Assembly (NCBI RefSeq): GCF_013522705.1
Contig: NZ_JAAMRE010000026.1
Span: 1 to 64,000 of the forward strand
Source: Pseudomonas lurida
GTDB taxonomy: Bacteria; Pseudomonadota; Gammaproteobacteria; Pseudomonadales; Pseudomonadaceae
Direction of reading: 5' to 3'
DNA length: 64,000 bases
The notes beneath the pieces are model-generated. The model ran no database searches, was not told where the DNA came from, and saw only the letters and a list, made by a program, of their open reading frames with translations. Of this stretch, positions 17,906-25,229 are shown in pieces. The number at the start of each line of letters is the position of its first letter. The stretch's first letter is position 1. A program made the position numbers and the translations under genes.

Positions 17906-18916
17906 ATGGACCCATTTTCGGCTGCCTCACCGTCGGTTATTCCGCCTTTTAAGGTGCGTGCGCTTCGTTGCCCATCTCCCATGCGCATAGATAACGCATT
18001 GGGGCGGGTGGTGAATGAACGACTGATGGAATGGATTGAACACATCGGCATTTTCCCTGGCAAGTGGGACAACATCCGCGCCTCGGATTTCGGTCGCTAT
18101 GCCATGTTGTGTCATGTGGACACCGACGATCCCGACCGCCTGTTGTTGCAAGGCCAGTGCCTGGCGGCGCTGTTTGCCGTCGACGACCATTACTGCGATG
18201 ACCGCTCACTGGGTTGCGACCCCGGTCAGGTCGCCCCGCGTTTATCGTTCGCGATTGCCGCCATGGACCCCGCTTACCTGCCCACGCCCTTCGATGCCCA
18301 ACTGGAGATCCAGCTCAACGGCGATCCGGTACTGGTGGGGCTGCGCGCCTATATGCAGCGCGTCGGCCAGTTTTGCACGCCGTCCCAAGTCGCCAGGGTG
18401 CGTCAAATCAGTATCGCGATGTTTGTGGCAATGGCCGCCGAGGGGGCGTGGCGTGTTTATGACTCCCGGCCGACCGTCGCTGAGTACCTTGCCAGTCGGC
18501 ATATCAACAGCTTCTGGCCGTGCCTGGTATTGATTGACGCCATCGGTGGCTATGAAGTCCCGGCTAATCTGTATTCGCAGCCGCAGGTCCACCGTGTCAC
18601 TGCGCTGGCGTCGCTAGCGACCACATTAGTCAACGATTTGTACTCGGCCTATAAGGAGCATTTGAACGAGGTGGGTACGTTCAAACTGCCGTATCTGCTT
18701 GCGGCACAACACCAGTGCTCGCTTCAAGAGGCGATAGACAGGATTGCTGATATCCATGACGGCGTGATGCTGGAATACGAAGCGGCGGAGCGTGTACTGC
18801 TCAAAGAGGCAAGTCCGTTATTGAAGCGTTATCTCAACGGGCTCAAAGCCTGGATCGCGGGGAACCTGGAGTGGCACAAGCACAGTGCGCGATATCAAGC
18901 GGATTTCATGCGGTGA
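17906..18916 (+). CDS. Class I terpene synthase, 2-methylisoborneol/2-methylenebornane synthase-like
   Basis: 336 residues of all-helical terpene cyclase fold. The metal-binding aspartate motif DDHYCDD is at 93-99 and the NSE triad NDLYSAYKE is at 243-251. Both are complete, so the enzyme should bind three Mg ions and ionise a prenyl diphosphate. The DDxYCxD form is close to that of bacterial 2-methylisoborneol and 2-methylenebornane synthases, whose substrate is C-methylated geranyl diphosphate. The usual neighbouring geranyl diphosphate C-methyltransferase is not in this window, so the substrate could be ordinary GPP or FPP. The Shine-Dalgarno sequence is weak; an internal Met at residue 27 is an alternative start. 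The product is probably a volatile terpene. Confidence 0.85.
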   Translation: MDPFSAASPSVIPPFKVRALRCPSPMRIDNALGRVVNERLMEWIEHIGIFPGKWDNIRASDFGRYAMLCHVDTDDPDRLLLQGQCLAALFAVDDHYCDDRSLGCDPGQVAPRLSFAIAAMDPAYLPTPFDAQLEIQLNGDPVLVGLRAYMQRVGQFCTPSQVARVRQISIAMFVAMAAEGAWRVYDSRPTVAEYLASRHINSFWPCLVLIDAIGGYEVPANLYSQPQVHRVTALASLATTLVNDLYSAYKEHLNEVGTFKLPYLLAAQHQCSLQEAIDRIADIHDGVMLEYEAAERVLLKEASPLLKRYLNGLKAWIAGNLEWHKHSARYQADFMR

Positions 18917-18975
18917 ATGATTGCGCGCGCCAGGGGTCTGAACCTGGGTACGCATCATTCATTGAAGGAGCACCC

Positions 18976-19284
18976 ATGAAATCCAAAATTCTAACCGCCT
19001 GCCTGCTGGTCGCCGCCAGCCTGTCCACCGCCAGCTTTGTCGCGCAGGCCGGTGATACTCCGCAGGAAACCGTGCAACCTTCCAACATTAACGCCCGTGA
19101 TTTGAAAGAGGGCGATCGCGCGCCGGATATGCTGATGCGCAAGGAGTCGGCGGTCACCGACTGGAAAAAACGCGGCCTCAAGCAGCCAGAGGAAGAAAGC
19201 CAATGGACGCGTGTGGGCGACAAGTTTGTGCTGCTCAAAACCACCAACGGTACGATCCTCGAGATTACCCCCGTCAAGAAGTAA
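18976..19284 (+). CDS. RcnB-family periplasmic protein
   Basis: 102 residues. A Sec signal peptide (about 1-25, ending VAQA) precedes a short mature domain with the RcnB pattern: a GDRAPDMLM region, then VTDWKKRGLKQP, then the terminal QWTRVGDKFVLLKTTNGTILEI. RcnB in E. coli modulates nickel and cobalt efflux from the periplasm; many homologues, like this one, have no demonstrated metal role. GAAGGAG lies 7 bases before the ATG. It begins 59 bases after the terpene synthase stop in the same direction, so readthrough is possible, but no functional link is evident. Confidence 0.82.
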   Translation: MKSKILTACLLVAASLSTASFVAQAGDTPQETVQPSNINARDLKEGDRAPDMLMRKESAVTDWKKRGLKQPEEESQWTRVGDKFVLLKTTNGTILEITPVKK

Positions 19285-19315
19285 CCCTCTGGTAACGTCA
19301 AGTGCCTCGGATAAA

Positions 19316-19343
19316 GGTAACCGGCCGCAAGGGCCGTGTTACC
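19316..19343. terminator. Hairpin after the RcnB-like gene
   Basis: GGTAAC and CGGCC pair with GGCCG and GTTACC around a GCAAG loop (19316-19343, one bulged T). It stands between two convergent genes. It lacks a clear T-tract, so termination strength is uncertain. Confidence 0.45.
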
Positions 19344-19365
19344 TGCCGCAGGAGAGCGGGTTTTA

Positions 19366-19635
19366 TTACGTGGTCGATAAAGGGAGGTCGTCCAGCGTGA
19401 GCTTGCCCACATTGTTGCTTTGCAACTCGTAGCGCAGCTCTTCCACCATTTTTTTCACTTGCTCTTGGGTCTGCAGCCGGTTGGTGCTGATCCCGGTCAC
19501 TACCAGGTCCACTCGGCCGGTTTCGGCGTCATAGACCTTGAGGGTCAATGAGGCATCCCGACACAGGGTAAATTCGCAGGTCAGTGGCGACAGGCCTTCT
19601 TCGATGCAATTTCGCAGTTGAGCGAGGGTGAACAT
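19366..19635 (-). CDS. DUF1652 family protein
   Basis: 89 residues, cytoplasmic, the whole length matching the small Pseudomonas DUF1652 family (helix LRNCIEEGLSPL, then strands CEFTLCRDASLTLKVYD and VDLVVTGIS, then a helix VKKMVEELRYEL). The function is unknown. GAAGGA 8 bases before the ATG supports the start. About 105 bases upstream is a 24-base site that also precedes the PAS-LuxR regulator gene, so this gene is a good candidate target of that regulator. It is separated from that gene by 133 bases. Confidence 0.88.
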   Translation of the reverse strand: MFTLAQLRNCIEEGLSPLTCEFTLCRDASLTLKVYDAETGRVDLVVTGISTNRLQTQEQVKKMVEELRYELQSNNVGKLTLDDLPLSTT

Positions 19636-19739
19636 GCAGTTTCCTTCAAGGCATGAAAAAGCGACGGCACAAGGTCAGAGCACCCTGTACCTACCGGCTG
19701 AAGGTTAAGGATTGTCGGCGCAGGCAATAAGGCGAATTC

Positions 19740-19763
19740 GCACTAGTGGCACTGGTGCATTTG
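19740..19763 (-). promoter_or_regulatory. Candidate regulator site, copy 1 (upstream of DUF1652)
   Basis: This 24-base site contains the near-palindrome GCACTGGTGC (read on the + strand) beside CACTAGTG and the flank TTTG. It matches 19 of 24 positions with a second site at 21351-21374 upstream of the PAS-LuxR gene, in the same orientation relative to the gene it precedes. It is 105 bases before the DUF1652 ATG. Confidence 0.55.
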
Positions 19764-19768
19764 CACTG

Positions 19769-21265
19769 TCAGCGTTTGTTTTTTACCCGTAGATCCCCTG
19801 CAAACAGCCCGCGTTCCCGCGCCCATACTATTGCCGCACTGCGGCTGTGCACCCCCAGCTTGGAGTACACCGTGGCCACATGATTACGCACGGTGTTGGG
19901 TGCCAGTTTCAGGCGAGAGGCGATCTCTTTGTCAGCCAAGCCTTCGCAGATCAGGCCCAGCACATCGCGCTCGCGGGCGGTGAGGTCGGTGAAGCTCACC
20001 GTTGGCAGGTTGGGGCTGTTGACGCTTTTGGCGTTGGCCAGTTTTTCGATGAGCGTCTGGCTGAACCACGACGCGTCCTGCATCACTTCCTCGATGGCCG
20101 CTACCAGCTCCAATTCTGAGCGCTTGCGCTCGGTGATGTTCATCATTACCAGCAGGTAGCAGGGCACGTCCTGGATGACCACGGTGTCGGCCGAGACCAC
20201 GCAATCGATCACCTCATTACCTTTCTTACGCACCTTGAGGTCTTGGCCGTCCAGGTTGCCGGCCTTTTCCAAGGTGGCGAACAATTGCTCGGACGTCGCA
20301 TTGCTATCGATGAAGCCGATCTCTTCGATGGATCTTCCGATCAGCTCTTCGCTGATATAGCCAGTGATGCTCATGAAGGCTTCGTTGACGTCCACCACAT
20401 GGCGATTATCGGCGTTGCACACCAGGGTCGGCACCGGCGTCAGTCGAAACGACTTGGCGAAGCGTTCTTCGCTCTGGCGCAGAGCGATCTCCGCCTTGCG
20501 TCGAGGCTCAAGATCCATGAAGGAAAACAGCATGCAATCTTCTTCGTTCATGTCCAGCGGTTGGCCGGCGACCACCACCAACTTGCTGCCGCCTTTGGGG
20601 AGCTTCAGCTCAGCTTCCATCTGCGGGATGGTCGCGCCTTCGCCCAGGCGCTGAATGGCCAGGTCTTTGCGCTCGGCCTGTTCCAGCACGTCCAGCTCAT
20701 ACACCGAGCGGCCGATCACCTGATCGCGGCTGTAGCCGGTCATCTCCAGAAAACCCTGGTTGACCTTGATATAGCGCAGGTCGCTCAAGCGGCAGATCAC
20801 CGCCGGCGCGGGGTTGGCGTTGAACGTTTTTTCGAAGCGTTGCTCGGCACTGGCCCATTGGGTGGCGTTGCTGAGGATCAGCACGAGCAGTTCAGGTTCG
20901 CCCCGTGAGTCGGTGATCACCAGGCTGCGCAGGCGGTGCACCCAGGTTTTGTCCGGGGCGGCGGTAGGCGTGACTTCCACAATCACGTCGCTGAATTCGT
21001 CACCGGCCGCCGCACGGGCCAACGGGTAGCTGTCGTCCTGCAATGGATGGTTATTGCGGTAGCGCAGAGAAAAACGCTCGGCGTACTGTTGCCCATTGGC
21101 GCCCAGCCCCATCACGTCGCCGACGCCATGCATGGTCAACGCCGCCTCATTGGCCCACAGGATGGTCTGGTCGACCTCGGCCAGAATCACACCGTCGGAT
21201 AACCCGGAGATGATTTGCTGCAATTGGCGGCGGTTGGTTTCTTTGGCAAGGACGTCCTGGCTCAT
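19769..21265 (-). CDS. Three-PAS LuxR-type transcriptional regulator
   Basis: 498 residues. Three PAS domains (about 15-140, 143-262 and 265-385) are followed by a short helical linker and a C-terminal LuxR/GerE helix-turn-helix (about 428-490, with LTARERDVLGLICEGLADKEIASRLKLAPN-type spacing). There is no transmembrane helix, so it acts in the cytoplasm. The PAS domains presumably sense a ligand, redox state or partner protein; cofactor residues for haem or flavin are not obvious. It lacks kinase and receiver domains, so it is a one-component sensor-regulator. A site shared with the downstream DUF1652 gene lies 86 bases before the ATG, suggesting autoregulation. Confidence 0.88.
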   Translation of the reverse strand: MSQDVLAKETNRRQLQQIISGLSDGVILAEVDQTILWANEAALTMHGVGDVMGLGANGQQYAERFSLRYRNNHPLQDDSYPLARAAAGDEFSDVIVEVTPTAAPDKTWVHRLRSLVITDSRGEPELLVLILSNATQWASAEQRFEKTFNANPAPAVICRLSDLRYIKVNQGFLEMTGYSRDQVIGRSVYELDVLEQAERKDLAIQRLGEGATIPQMEAELKLPKGGSKLVVVAGQPLDMNEEDCMLFSFMDLEPRRKAEIALRQSEERFAKSFRLTPVPTLVCNADNRHVVDVNEAFMSITGYISEELIGRSIEEIGFIDSNATSEQLFATLEKAGNLDGQDLKVRKKGNEVIDCVVSADTVVIQDVPCYLLVMMNITERKRSELELVAAIEEVMQDASWFSQTLIEKLANAKSVNSPNLPTVSFTDLTARERDVLGLICEGLADKEIASRLKLAPNTVRNHVATVYSKLGVHSRSAAIVWARERGLFAGDLRVKNKR

Positions 21266-21350
21266 GCTGTCTCCTGAATAATGCGCATGAAATTCCGACA
21301 GCCTGGGTTCGCGATAGTGCGGAGAAAATGCATGAGAGGGCGGTACGAAT

Positions 21351-21374
21351 GCACCTGGCGCACTGGTGCGTTTG
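21351..21374 (-). promoter_or_regulatory. Candidate regulator site, copy 2 (upstream of PAS-LuxR gene)
   Basis: GCACTGGTGC followed by GTTTG and preceded by GCACCTGG (on the + strand) matches 19 of 24 bases with the site at 19740-19763. The dyad GCAC-NN-GTGC suits a dimeric GerE-type domain. It lies 86 bases upstream of the regulator's ATG. Confidence 0.55.
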
Positions 21375-21427
21375 GCCTACGAGCGTTTAATGAGCGTGGT
21401 GAGGGGCATGCCCTGACCACGCACATG

Positions 21428-22597
21428 TCAACTCGCCAACCAGCCGACGATGGGCACGATCATCAGCGTACTCAACGCCATTGAGATCACGTTGCCGATA
21501 TAGGGGTGAAAATGCCCGGGTAGCCTCGACGCAATCGCAAAGGCCAGCGGTGGTGCGACCAGTGCGCCAAGCAGTGCACTGGCTCCCATTACCGTCCAGC
21601 TTCCGCCATGGGTCAACACAGCCGCCGGGACCACTGACACCAGCGGAACGTAGGTGGGATACCAGCCGTGCCGTATCCATTGCCGGCGCCATATCACCAC
21701 CCCAGCTGCCGATGTCATTGCCTGTGCGCCGATCATGTACAAGAGCAGGCCCGAGCCATACGCCGGACTTATCGGGTTGAGCGCATAGGCGAGCAACGCA
21801 CCCGCCAACAGACCGAGACTGGCCAGTTCATTGCCGAAAAATGGCGCTTCGGAAAAGTCGGCCAGCACTCGACGCACGCTCCAGACCACACCATAGCGAG
21901 CAGGCGCAACAGGGGCCGGCCTCTCTGGGGCGATGCAGTTCGAACGCACCAGCGAGGGCACCCGATGGCACAGTATAAATGCAAGGACGCTCCCGATTGC
22001 CATGCCCAGCACGTTGCCGATTACAGCGGGCAGGCCCATCGGTACGCACACCAGGTTCACGATCAGCAGGCACATGGGCGTAACCAGCAGCGCGCCCAGC
22101 ACTGCGCCGTTGAGGGTGACCTTCCAGCCACCGCCAAACATCAGCACCATCGCTGCCGGCAATGAAACAAACGCCGCGAAGGTCGGCTGCCAAGTGTCTG
22201 CCGTGACACTCCAGCCCCACAGCAGGTTACTGAGCAATAGGCCGATCAATGAGCTGGTCACCAGCCAGGGCCATAAGCCAGTGCCATAAGAGATGGAAAA
22301 GCCCTGCCAGGCTTTGCCCTGTCGGCTTGCCCACCAGGCCAGATAAGCGCCGCTCAGCAGGCCCAGTGATGCCAGCTCATGCTTGTAGAACGCGACCTCG
22401 CTGATATCGCCTGTGACCCAGCGCAACCACGCCGCCGGATGCGGCAGGGCCGTGACCATGTCGCGGTAGCCAGGCCATGAGCCCTGGTGGTTGGAGACCA
22501 CCCAGAGCATCAACAAGGTCGCAATGAGTCCCAGGGTCAGGACCGTTATATCCAGGCGTGAACGCGCGGACGTCTTCTTGGTCAGTAAAGGCTCCAT
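21428..22597 (-). CDS. Polytopic membrane protein with two homologous halves
   Basis: 389 residues, about 10 predicted transmembrane helices, cytoplasmic N-terminus with positive charges. Residues about 57-210 and 241-388 are repeats of each other: ELASLGLL recurs at 74 and 257, a W-x-PT motif at 136 and 312, a GG(G/S)W segment at 156 and 331, and IGNV at 193 and 367. Both halves are preceded by a similar FYKHEL or FFGNEL loop. I do not recognise the family. The duplicated architecture with the same repeat direction suggests a transporter or channel. It lies 14 bases downstream of the nitrilase-superfamily gene and is surely cotranscribed, so it may move that enzyme's substrate or product. 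Confidence 0.75.
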   Translation of the reverse strand: MEPLLTKKTSARSRLDITVLTLGLIATLLMLWVVSNHQGSWPGYRDMVTALPHPAAWLRWVTGDISEVAFYKHELASLGLLSGAYLAWWASRQGKAWQGFSISYGTGLWPWLVTSSLIGLLLSNLLWGWSVTADTWQPTFAAFVSLPAAMVLMFGGGWKVTLNGAVLGALLVTPMCLLIVNLVCVPMGLPAVIGNVLGMAIGSVLAFILCHRVPSLVRSNCIAPERPAPVAPARYGVVWSVRRVLADFSEAPFFGNELASLGLLAGALLAYALNPISPAYGSGLLLYMIGAQAMTSAAGVVIWRRQWIRHGWYPTYVPLVSVVPAAVLTHGGSWTVMGASALLGALVAPPLAFAIASRLPGHFHPYIGNVISMALSTLMIVPIVGWLAS

Positions 22598-22611
22598 GAA
22601 TGGCCCTCCGC

Positions 22612-23499
22612 TCAGCGAGGCAGGGCAGGATGATGGGCATAGCCCAGCATCTGATCGTATAGATCATTGCGTCGGTCGCGTTGCAGGTCATTGAGGCTGT
22701 TCCAGATCGGCGCGCTGCGGGCGCTGGTGACGTCGATGTCGGCAAATAGAATTTCCTGGCGATTGGCCGACGCCACTTCACCGATCGGCCAGCCATTGGT
22801 TCCGGCAATCAACGAGCAGCCGAGGTAGCGTGCATCCCGCTCTTGGCCAATGCGGCTGGCGGCGGCGATAAACACGTTGTTCACATGCGCGGCGGTCATG
22901 GTCAGGTACGAGGCCATGCACTTGCCGGCTTCATCGAACAGCGGCGGCGGCGTCCACACCCAGTTGTTCAGGCTGCAGATAATATCGGCGCCTTGTTGGC
23001 TGAGGATACGTGGCACTTCCGGGAACCAGATGTCCCAGCAGATCAACAGGCCGATGCGGCCTATGGGCGTTTCAAACACCGGAAACCCGGTGTCGCCGGG
23101 TGTGAACCAGAGCTTTTCCAGGTTCCATAGATGGGCTTTGCGGTACTTGCCTATGAACCCATCGGGTCCCAGCAACACTGCTGTGTTGAACAGCTGACTG
23201 CCGTCTATCTCGTTCAGACCGGCTGCCAGGTACACCTGGTGCCTGCAGGCAAAGTCCGTCCATTCGCGAACGCTTGGTCCGTTCGGCACAGGCTCTGCGT
23301 GATCGAATGCGTCCTGCCGGCTGCTGAAGAAATATCCGCAATTGGACAATTCCGGCAGCACGATCAGATTGGCGCCACCGTTTGCCGCTTCGGCTGCGAG
23401 CGCGAGGCTTTGACGCAGGTTGTCTTCTCGATTGGCTATTCCAACCTGTGGGTCGAACTGAATGACGGCGACGCGGGCGGGGCTTATTGGAGAGTTCAT
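22612..23499 (-). CDS. Nitrilase-superfamily amidohydrolase
   Basis: 295 residues with the complete Glu-Lys-Cys triad: Glu50 in LIVLPELSNCGY, Lys121 in IGKYRKAHLWN and Cys154 in LLICWDIWFPE. It is therefore a carbon-nitrogen hydrolase acting on an amide, ureide or nitrile. It resembles N-carbamoyl-amine or beta-ureidopropionase-type branches more than true nitrilases, but the substrate cannot be told. GAGG lies upstream of the ATG. It is cotranscribed with a duplicated membrane protein 14 bases downstream. A 236-base gap upstream holds only the terminator-like hairpin of the DUF6124 gene and a promoter-sized AT-rich stretch. Confidence 0.88.
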   Translation of the reverse strand: MNSPISPARVAVIQFDPQVGIANREDNLRQSLALAAEAANGGANLIVLPELSNCGYFFSSRQDAFDHAEPVPNGPSVREWTDFACRHQVYLAAGLNEIDGSQLFNTAVLLGPDGFIGKYRKAHLWNLEKLWFTPGDTGFPVFETPIGRIGLLICWDIWFPEVPRILSQQGADIICSLNNWVWTPPPLFDEAGKCMASYLTMTAAHVNNVFIAAASRIGQERDARYLGCSLIAGTNGWPIGEVASANRQEILFADIDVTSARSAPIWNSLNDLQRDRRNDLYDQMLGYAHHPALPR

Positions 23500-23681
23500 G
23501 AGGTAAACCTCTTATTGTTATGCAACCGGAAGTGGTTGAATGTTCAGTAAGAGGCGGGCCGATAATTAAATGGAAGTCAGGTGATTCCTGTCACGTTGTA
23601 GCCCATTTCTTTTCTCTGTTTTTCTTAGATCTCTGGTAGTAATTATCAACGAGCAGCGGCGCTGCGCGTCGCAGTTTTGCT

Positions 23682-23729
23682 GCCAGCCCCAGGAGGCATG
23701 GAGCATGCTCCCGGGCCACTGGGGCTGGC
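23682..23729 (-). terminator. Long hairpin after the DUF6124 gene
   Basis: GCCAGCCCCAG (23682-23692) pairs with CTGGGGCTGGC (23719-23729), enclosing the palindrome GAGCATGCTC. It lies 7 bases past the DUF6124 stop. On the minus strand it is followed by GCAAAAC rather than a T-run, so it may stabilise rather than terminate. Confidence 0.55.
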
Positions 23730-23735
23730 GTTGTT

Positions 23736-23981
23736 TCAGCGCGGTTGTACATACTCCAGCGATCGATCCACCATCACGCTCGCCATGTCTATCAAGTGCA
23801 TGACCGAAAGCACCAGCGTCCTCGATGTGCCATCCAGTTGCTCGCCCGCCGTCTGTGCCGCCACGGCTGCGCAACGCAGTACGCTGCTGGCGTGGGCCAG
23901 GGCATCTTCGAAACTGAGGTCCGGGGTTGTGGTGAAAAATGGCGGTTCTGAGGCCGGTGGGGCGGGGACAAGTTTGTCCAT
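23736..23981 (-). CDS. DUF6124 family small protein
   Basis: 81 residues. It begins MDKLVPAPPASEPPF, followed by TTPDLSFEDALAHASSVLRCAA and a helical C-terminal region ending near MASVMVDRSLEYV. This is the compact pattern of the Pseudomonas DUF6124 family, of unknown function, often present in several copies per genome. AGGAG 9 bases before the ATG fixes the start. There is no signal peptide. Its upstream region holds the nested inverted-repeat element at 24059-24186. No partner gene is evident. Confidence 0.82.
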   Translation of the reverse strand: MDKLVPAPPASEPPFFTTTPDLSFEDALAHASSVLRCAAVAAQTAGEQLDGTSRTLVLSVMHLIDMASVMVDRSLEYVQPR

Positions 23982-24058
23982 GGGTTCAACTCCTAATCTA
24001 AGTTAGAAAGCCACCACCATCGCTACCAAACGATTTTAAGGCGGTGACCGTACGCAGA

Positions 24059-24186
24059 TTGGTAGACCGGTGATTAGGACCCGGCGCACCCGGGGGTGCC
24101 CTGCGCACGGCCACCATAACGCAGGGCCGAAAAAAAGCGCCTTACAGAAGGGGGCGCTTTGCGCCTAATCATTCGTGGTCTACCAA
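24059..24186. repeat. Nested multi-hairpin element bounded by inverted TTGGTAGACC arms
   Basis: TTGGTAGACC (24059-24068) and TGATTAGG (24071-24078) pair exactly with GGTCTACCAA (24177-24186) and CCTAATCA (24164-24171), giving an 18-bp outer stem with one bulge. Inside are GCACC/GGTGC (24086-24099), GCCCTGCG/CGCAGGGC (24098-24127) and AAAGCGCC/GGCGCTTT (24134-24160). The last is followed by seven T on the minus strand, like an intrinsic terminator. The whole could be a structured RNA or a MITE-like repeat. No protein is encoded. The rest of the 395-base gap 23982-24376 shows only promoter-sized sequence for its flanking genes. Confidence 0.6.
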
Positions 24187-24376
24187 ACCCGAGTCACTGA
24201 ATTGGCAGTGACCGGCGAAGACTAGCCACGTGATTTGAGCGGCGCAAGCGGCTGGGATTCTCTCGGAAACGTCCTGCAAATTAAAGGGAAATGTCACGAC
24301 TGCGACACTTCCTACACTTGCCAATCGCCCTCAATTCTGGGAAAACCCCAGCCTTTGTCCCAGCAACGAGCCCTCC

Positions 24377-24721
24377 ATGAACTCCAACGAACTCCAGATC
24401 ACTGACATCCGCCCAGGCTCCGGCAAGGCCGCGGTCAAAGGCGCGCTGATCACCACTCAATACACCGGCACGCTGGCGGACGGCACCGTGTTCGATTCCT
24501 CCTGGGAACGCGGCAAGCCCTTCCAGTGCGTGATCGGCACCGGGCGTGTGATCAAGGGTTGGGATCAGGGCCTGATGGGGATGCAGGTGGGTGGAGTGCG
24601 TAAATTGTTCGTGCCGGCGCACCTTGCCTATGGCGAGCGTTCGATGGGTGCGCATATCAATCCCAACAGTGATTTGTACTTTGAGATCGAGTTGCTGGAA
24701 GTGCTGACGCGGGATGATTGA
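24377..24721 (+). CDS. FKBP-type peptidyl-prolyl cis-trans isomerase
   Basis: 114 residues forming one FKBP domain with no signal peptide and no extra trigger-factor or Trp-Trp domain, so a small cytoplasmic PPIase. Recognised features are the Q-Y-T-G-T-L segment with GTVFDSSWERG, the VIGTGRVIKGWDQGL core and the AYGERSMG loop. It speeds proline isomerisation in folding proteins. It is short for the family but complete. It is transcribed alone; 508 non-coding bases separate it from mgtA. Confidence 0.93.
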   Translation: MNSNELQITDIRPGSGKAAVKGALITTQYTGTLADGTVFDSSWERGKPFQCVIGTGRVIKGWDQGLMGMQVGGVRKLFVPAHLAYGERSMGAHINPNSDLYFEIELLEVLTRDD

Positions 24722-24949
24722 CGCCTACTCACCTAAGGGAGGTTGGGAAAGGGAGACCGACCGGATATCTCTGGATTGCGATTGTCCGCTGCCCAGGGGA
24801 CGCTTCCTGAACCCATCCTGAAGAACTTTCTTATTCATCATGCGGAAACTTTCCTACGGTTTACTCGGCAGAAATCGGGGCGTAAGCTTCGCGCGTTTTC
24901 ATCAATTGCGGAGACCCTCAGTGGGTACTTGTTCGAGTGACAGTAGTCG

Positions 24950-25037
24950 GCCGGTTCCGGTAACCGGCACATACTTGGCAAGGTAGCGCGCATTCTTTCG
25001 ATGCCGTTGTCTCGCCATTAACGCGAGAAGCGGCATC
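24950..25037 (+). promoter_or_regulatory. Structured 5' leader of mgtA
   Basis: Two strong hairpins lie 190-280 bases before mgtA. GCCGGTT/AACCGGC occupies 24950-24968. A compound stem follows at 25000-25037: GATGCCG/CGGCATC enclosing TCTCGC/GCGAGA with a CATTAAC loop. Long structured leaders are known for Mg2+ transporter genes in enterobacteria, but I do not recognise this one as M-box or the enterobacterial mgtA leader. Upstream, 24722-24949 shows no credible gene. Confidence 0.45.
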
Positions 25038-25059
25038 CCGGCCGCAGCCCATTCCGGCT

Positions 25060-25224
25060 GTGCCTCGATCCTCTCTCTTCGACGCTGACCAGCACCCGAC
25101 TCACCTCGGGCTGCGACGGACGCGCCTGCCTCTTACGGCGGGCGGGCCATGTTTGGCTGTGCCTGTTCCAGGGCGCGGTGCGGACGGGCCGTACCTGCAC
25201 GACGGTTTCCTCGCGCAGGAGTAA
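25060..25224 (+). CDS. Candidate proline-containing leader ORF before mgtA
   Basis: A 54-codon GTG-started frame whose TAA sits within the mgtA Shine-Dalgarno region. It encodes seven prolines, including a VPVPG cluster. Salmonella mgtL and mgtP are leader ORFs whose proline codons control transcription of mgtA and mgtCBR; by analogy this may sense proline-tRNA charge or translation state. No Shine-Dalgarno sequence precedes the GTG, so translation is unproven. Confidence 0.3.
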   Translation: MPRSSLFDADQHPTHLGLRRTRLPLTAGGPCLAVPVPGRGADGPYLHDGFLAQE

Positions 25225-25229
25225 CAATC

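Noticed and set aside
24820..24900. A PhoP-type box before mgtA (a single GGTTTA)
   Set aside because: Only one half-site is present and no second GGTTTA at the proper 5-base spacing was found.
24743..24940. A 65-codon frame between the FKBP gene and the mgtA leader
   Set aside because: It has no family resemblance, no convincing start and irregular codon use; it is more likely leader or promoter DNA of mgtA.
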